A DNA stretch of 64,000 bases from the NCBI RefSeq assembly GCF_026914185.1, contig NC_070561.1, positions 4,340,001-4,404,000 of the forward strand. The letters are read 5' to 3'. Both the position numbers and the translations under genes were made by a program. The notes under the pieces are model-generated. The model was given only the letters and a program-made list of their open reading frames with translations, did not search any database and was not told the DNA's origin. Each line of letters opens with the position of its first letter. Position 1 is the first letter of the stretch. Positions 59,261 to 64,000 of the stretch are shown piece after piece. The stretch comes from Puccinia triticina (Eukaryota > Basidiomycota > Pucciniomycetes > Pucciniales > Pucciniaceae).

Positions 59261-59706
59261 TAAGGCTGGCACCCAGGTGTTTGGGAGGGGGGTCAGCCTT
59301 GTCCGGAACCCAAGATCCGCAACCACCCGGGTGGAACGGGGTCCACCCGGGTGGTCACAATTATTTTGTTTACTGCGCCTCTGGGCTGAAATCTTCAATT
59401 TATTGGTCCTTGACACCATCCAGATGACCCATAATGGGGATGTGCTTGCCCTGTAAGAGAAATGAGGTCAAAAAAACCTAACTTAACCTCCCAAGCCCGT
59501 CAAGCAGCCTCCCAAGCCCGTCCAATTGGCCTCCCAGGCCCGGTCATTGGACTTTTCCAAGGCTCAGGCCCGTCCAAATGACCTTGAAAGCCCGCCCATC
59601 ATGTACTGCTAAACCACCCGGGTGTTTGGGCGGGGTGTTGGCCTCATCCCAACCACCCGCACCCGGGTGGCTCCACCCGAGGGGTACTTTTTGGGTGCCA
59701 GCCTTA
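59261..59706. mobile_element. 446-bp hAT-type MITE
   Basis: Ends TAAGGCTGGCACCCA and exact complement (15 bp). AAGTGGAC is duplicated on both sides (59253-59260 and 59707-59714). The interior carries repeated CCACCCGGGTGG palindromes and AGCCCGTCCAA strings. No coding capacity. Confidence 0.9.
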
Positions 59707-59714
59707 AAGTGGAC

Positions 59715-60001
59715 CTCAATCCTAGATATTCAATTTGTTTTATGTTTTTATTTGGAGAGACAAGAACAAATAACCCAAAATATTTTGCATCATGCAGAAA
59801 TAGAAAAACCCAGGAACCATAACAGGAGAGAGAAAGAAGCAAGGAAAATGTACATATCTGAAATTCAAAAAAAACCATAGGATTTCATGCATCAATTTTA
59901 TCTAGAAAGGATGGAATGCATGAAAATGAATACCCTTTTATTCCATAAAATAAATACCTAGGAAAGAAGAGAATTTGGGAACAAAGTGTGAATAAAAACC
60001 A
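59715..60001. other. Downstream of the secreted-protein gene
   Basis: Short AT-rich spacer between the MITE and the stop codon of the minus-strand gene at 60002. It is probably 3' UTR. Confidence 0.35.
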
Positions 60002-61637
60002 CTATTGATATTTAATCCTCATAGTATGACCAAGTTGGGCAACTGCAAAATCCTGAAGTATTTGATGATCATCATAACTGAGATCTTTCAATGTGTTTTT
60101 AGGAATGATTCTAAGATTTTCAGTCTTGTCAAGAAGATCAACATATTGCACCGCATCCAACATTGCTTTCTTCTCTTCTGAATTTGGCAGAATTTCCATT
60201 AATTCCTCTGCTAGTGGCCGAATTTCCTCTTCACTGTTCAGTTTGTTAATGTCTTTCCTATATGACAAAAGTTTTCCAAATAACGACCATTCAGCCACTG
60301 ACATCTGATGAAGTAACTCTTCATAATTTCCAAGATAATTCACTCCTTGGCTTGTCTTCATTTTTTTGCCATCAGGGAGAAATTTATCGTCACGAATCCT
60401 GAATAGCATTTGTGTTTGCACTTCAGTTAAGATTGGGTCTTCATCCGGTTCATTGGCATGCAGTTTCACTTTCTTATTCTTTATCAAATTTGATATTAAG
60501 CCGCTTAGTTGTTCATCATATGTTTTTTCTTGAATGTGTTTGGCAAGTCTTCCCTGTATGGTATTCAAAACTTTCCCCCTGTCTTTGTTACTCAACTGCT
60601 TTCCTAAAGATTCAAGACTTTGATTGAGGAAATCTATGGAAAGTTTTTTCATTTTTTCATCTAAATTAATTTCATTCAATTTTTATGAGTTTAAGATAAA
60701 AGATTCAGTATTGGTCTTCTGCTTATGATGATCAGAAACAATGGATTCAAATTAATGCTACACACCACTTGAGGTGTAAAAAGCCATGATACCCTGTCTG
60801 GACGACATTGATTTATAAAAATCCTGGACTTCTCCTTCTAAATATTCACCACCTAGAGATGATAATGATGAAGACTCAATTTTTACATCTGACTCTGACT
60901 GTGTGAAAGAAGTTTGACATATAAACCTTGACCTACTTTCACCATTTGTATATTTTCGAATATATTCAAAATTTTCTTTCATAATTTTTGACATTTCTCT
61001 TTTTTTTGGTTCAGATGAATTTTCTATCCACAAATCTTCAAGGCTTTTATCAAGAAACTCTTTTAAAATAAGGTTGGCATGCAAGGTTTAGTATATGCCC
61101 ATTTTTGATAGATGATTTTCTCCTGATCATTGATTCTAACTAATTGTACTCACCAGACTGGAGTCTTTCTTCTATCACGTGGGTTGGTTCGATGGGTCTG
61201 AATTTCTCTGAACGAGTCTCGTCGGCTAGTTTCAATCCTTTACGGACTGCAAAATGAAAATCATCACCTTTCAGCATTCAAAAGAGACAAAAAAATGCTC
61301 TCAAATCTTCTGACATACCGTCTGATCCTCCAGCTTGAAGTTCTCCAATATTTTCAGCTTCTCGACCAGGTTGAATTTCTCGAGCAGCTGGAATAAAACT
61401 CATCACATATCAATATTCAGAACTGAAAAAGATTTACACTCCATTTGAAACAAAGACCAGGCGAAGAATCGGCATACAGCTTAAGTCTGGTGCACTTCTC
61501 CACCCGGTAAAGATCTCGAAAAACCGATCCATGGGTGCCCTCTTAACCAGAATATTTGGAGATTTTGGAACGGAGTACGCTGAAATACCATAATAGTGTA
61601 AGAGTTGTAAGGAAACTAGGATCTTGGTTAAAAGCAT
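60002..61637 (-). CDS. Putative secreted protein with two related helical segments (candidate effector)
   Basis: Proposed exons on the minus strand: 61637-61478, 61387-61319, 61246-61154, 61059-60766 and 60660-60002, all joined at phase 1, giving 424 aa without stop. Residues 1-20 (MLLTKILVSLQLLHYYGISA) form a typical signal peptide, with cleavage likely before YSVPK. I recognise no domain. Two stretches resemble each other: EFLDKSLEDLWI..SEPKKREM at the start of exon 4 and DFLNQSLESLGKQLSNKDR near the start of exon 5. The rest is rich in Lys, Glu, Leu and Asn, predicted mostly helical, with few cysteines. A good branch point (TACTAAAC) precedes the exon 4 acceptor. In a rust fungus such a protein is a candidate host-interaction factor, but this is inference. 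Confidence 0.72.
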
Positions 61638-63492
61638 TTCTGTGAATGGCTAGGCCGATTGATTTTCGGTGGATGTGCAGGTAGATTGGGATGATGCTGA
61701 GGAGGATGAGGCCGAGGAGTGAACTGGAATGGTGAGAAGAGGAAAACCACAGAATCACAGGCTCATTTATAATCTACGATGGCTCCCTCTTCTTGGCTAG
61801 AAGGCAATCGCGGCAGGAAGGTCATGGGATCTGCAGAGCTCGGTGCAAGTATCGGAACAGTAAGAAAACCTTGAAACAATACGCATCGATGTCCTTGATG
61901 CAAACTCGACTCTGTATGATCTTGGCCGCGAATCGTCCAAACGATATAATAACCGTGAAACAACACACATTGATGTCCTTCAGGCAAGCTTAGCTTGGCT
62001 AAGTATGAGTATGTACGTTTCCTTGCCCATGTATCGGCTTGCTTGCCTGCGACAAGTGAAGTGGTCGTTGACGCGACAAATGGACCTCGGACAAGTATCT
62101 GTTCGTACTTTAAAAGGCTCTGTAATCCGGTCGTACAGCACGGGCAGACATCTACCATGCCCTCGCTGTCTAAACACGTCTTTGCCAAGTGTATGTTTCC
62201 GCTGACACAAGTGCTCAACCGGCCCGACAAATCAGCCTCGGAGTTAAAATCTTGGCGGCTGAGATCCCTCATGTATGGCCGGGTCGGTTCCACGTTGATT
62301 CAATGCGCGTTCGGACAGTTGGCCGTCCGACCACGCACTTTGGGCAGTCAAGGAGCTCTCTTACCTCCGACTCGAGCCAAGAGTCTTGGCTCTTCCCTGC
62401 TCTTCCCATCTCCTCCCTCTCCCGCGCACATTGACCTCATCTCCTCATCCCTCTCTTCGTCTCTAATGAATCCTACCCCATCGACCGTCATGAATCTTCA
62501 GCTCATGCCTTGGTAGTTATCAAAGCTTGGTGCCGCAAGCAATGAATAACGCCTTTAATGTAGCAAGAGGTGAGATCCCTTTTTGTGGAAAAGAAGGAGA
62601 AGGGACGATATGTTTCTCCCGGGGGGTTCGGGATAATCAGGCATGGGAACTCACAGATCAAATCGGAACCATTAGAAGTATGTGAGGCGGAGGATGCCCA
62701 CAAGGGAATTGACAAGTGTAATGTCAAGACTCGGGCGCAGCTCCGGTCCGAAAGCGCAAGGGCCAAAGCCCTAACCCTGCAAGGGGAAGCAGTGAGTCCG
62801 TGTGACTCTCAGGTCCATGCATATGCATGTGACTCCCAGACAGTTGTTTGAAGCTCTAAGCTGAAAAACTCTGTTCCTATCTTTTAGCCACTTCAGAACT
62901 AGACAAAGTGCCCAAGCGACCCAAACACAGCAAAGCACCTACAAGGTTAGTGATGCGTGTTATGGGCTTGCCTCACCTCAGCAAGGTTGATCAGAGCTGA
63001 TGAGTATTTCTCTCTCCAGCACGATCATAACCAAAGCCATCTCAGACCATCAAGGTCCCAGCCTCAACGACCAAATTACTGATCCCTCCTCAGGAGGTAG
63101 GTTTGTCTTTGCAGAGCCCACAGCTTGAGGAATTGGAAACTGACAACCAGACAATAAATGCATTGTTAATCAGATATCAGTCGTCCCAATTCCCTTGCTG
63201 CTCGTATTAGGAGGCTCAATGCATACCGGACCGTTGTATGGTAGAGACCCAACGGGACAAGCCTATACTTGCAGGACTCCTTCCACCGCCAAAAAGGGCT
63301 AAACAACCAAAACAAACTAAGGCGTACAAGGCATTATTGGCGCTTCCTCCCTTACCACCATCGCCAACTGAGGAACCGACACCCATACCTGAAGCCAATC
63401 AACCCCCTTCTCCATTTCTTTCAAAAGTTTTGTTCATATTCTCACAGTATCTGACTCAATACTACCAAGAGCCGCAACCAAGACACATTTGA
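61638..63492. other. Intergenic
   Basis: Upstream of the secreted-protein gene. A minus-strand open frame (61763-62293) covers a local duplication (GGACATCGATGCGTATTGTTTCA against GGACATCAATGTGTGTTGTT-type strings) without domain support. From about 62890 to 63490 are Pro/Lys-rich open stretches that may belong to a leader of the gag-like frame that follows. Confidence 0.35.
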
Positions 63493-64000
63493 CTACCAAC
63501 ACCTGAATACCGACCCCAAGACAACCCTACGCGGGGCTCGGCGCCATTGACACCATCATTTGACTTGTCTGTTATTTCTTATCTGACCAGCCCACAAAGT
63601 CCGTCCGGCAAAGAACTTGGTGATCTTGACGACCTCCTGATTCAACAACTCAACCAGCTCTTGACATCCCAACCCACGACACTAGACATTTCCCCACAAA
63701 ACAAGTTCTTACAACATCCAAGTATCTACAAGTCAGACGTTGAGCAACTGTCAGCAGATGGGTCCAACTTCAATAAGTGGAAGCGGGGCCTCACCCAAGT
63801 CATTCTTCTTACACTCGGCCATGCGAATTTCTTTGATAAAGCTGAAAACTACTCCAAACTATCCGCGCAAGAGAACACTTGTCTCTTGTTCCTTATCCAA
63901 ATCACTGTACATGACAAACTTTTGTCCCTTGTTGATTGCTTCACGGCCGGAACTGAGGCCTACAAGGCAGTCCAATCAAATTTCCAAGGTACCATTTGGT
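63493..64000 (+). CDS. Copia-type gag-like fragment, runs off the window
   Basis: An open frame without in-frame ATG begins after a TGA at about 63490 and continues past base 64000. Near its end it reads LSADGSNFNKWKRGLTQVIL, then LFLIQITVHDKLLSLVDCF and AYKAVQSNFQGTIW. This is the pattern of Ty1/copia Gag proteins common in rust genomes (an x-GxNFxxWKxxL block followed by helices), from memory. Only the N-terminal part is present. The start may lie upstream through splicing, or this copy may be truncated. Confidence 0.55.

Noticed and set aside
61763..62293. 176-codon minus-strand frame upstream of the secreted-protein gene
   Set aside because: Contains a local sequence duplication but no recognisable domain, splice structure or signal. 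Kept as intergenic.

Overview
This window reads as nuclear DNA of a basidiomycete fungus, most likely a rust (Pucciniales, Puccinia-like). The evidence is housekeeping genes broken by many short GT-AG introns (about 60-120 nt), large intergenic spaces, a cysteine-poor secreted-protein gene of candidate-effector type, and a dense mix of fungal transposon families (KDZ, Plavaka, hAT, chromovirus, copia-like gag). Exon coordinates below were worked out by hand from splice signals, reading-frame continuity and family similarity remembered from training. No search was run.

Layout. 0.5-3.8 kb: a decayed Plavaka (CACTA-like) transposase. 4.8-5.8 kb: a rust-type hypothetical gene on the minus strand. 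6.1-16.6 kb: a complete 10.5 kb KDZ (Kyakuja-Dileera-Zisupton) DNA transposon. It has an exact 8-bp target duplication, roughly 240-bp terminal inverted repeats, an apparently intact 8-exon transposase (997 aa) and a second, convergent intact 5-exon gene (744 aa) with an HMG-box-like segment. 18.2-20.7 kb: MEX67-like mRNA export receptor. 22.7-23.5 kb: ESS1/Pin1 prolyl isomerase. 23.9-24.6 kb: a minisatellite holding a small hAT-type MITE. 24.8-31.4 kb: a chromodomain-containing Ty3/gypsy element with identical 186-bp LTRs, a 5-bp target duplication and a probable self-priming primer-binding site. It is damaged by UGA stops and a 912-bp hAT-type insertion. 32.3-34.2 kb: PGK1. 34.9-39.6 kb: a degenerate hAT element with a nested TA-target MITE. 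45.2-46.5 kb: a 14-3-3 gene. 47.28 kb: an intron-containing tRNA-Val(AAC). 50.7-51.6 kb: one fold-back element nested in another. 54.5-55.8 kb: proteasome subunit beta-7 (PRE4/PSMB4). 56.8-57.6 kb: an 87-bp perfect hairpin abutting a hAT-like element. 59.3-59.7 kb: another hAT MITE with its target duplication. 60.0-61.6 kb: a five-exon secreted-protein gene. From 63.5 kb to the edge: a copia-type gag fragment running out of the window.

The single-copy genes (MEX67, ESS1, PGK1, 14-3-3, tRNA-Val, PRE4) are unrelated in pathway and are not an operon or cluster. They are islands in transposon-rich DNA. The most notable objects are the intact two-gene KDZ transposon, the secreted protein built from phase-1 exons with a repeated helical motif, and the several nested-insertion histories that can be read directly from target duplications.
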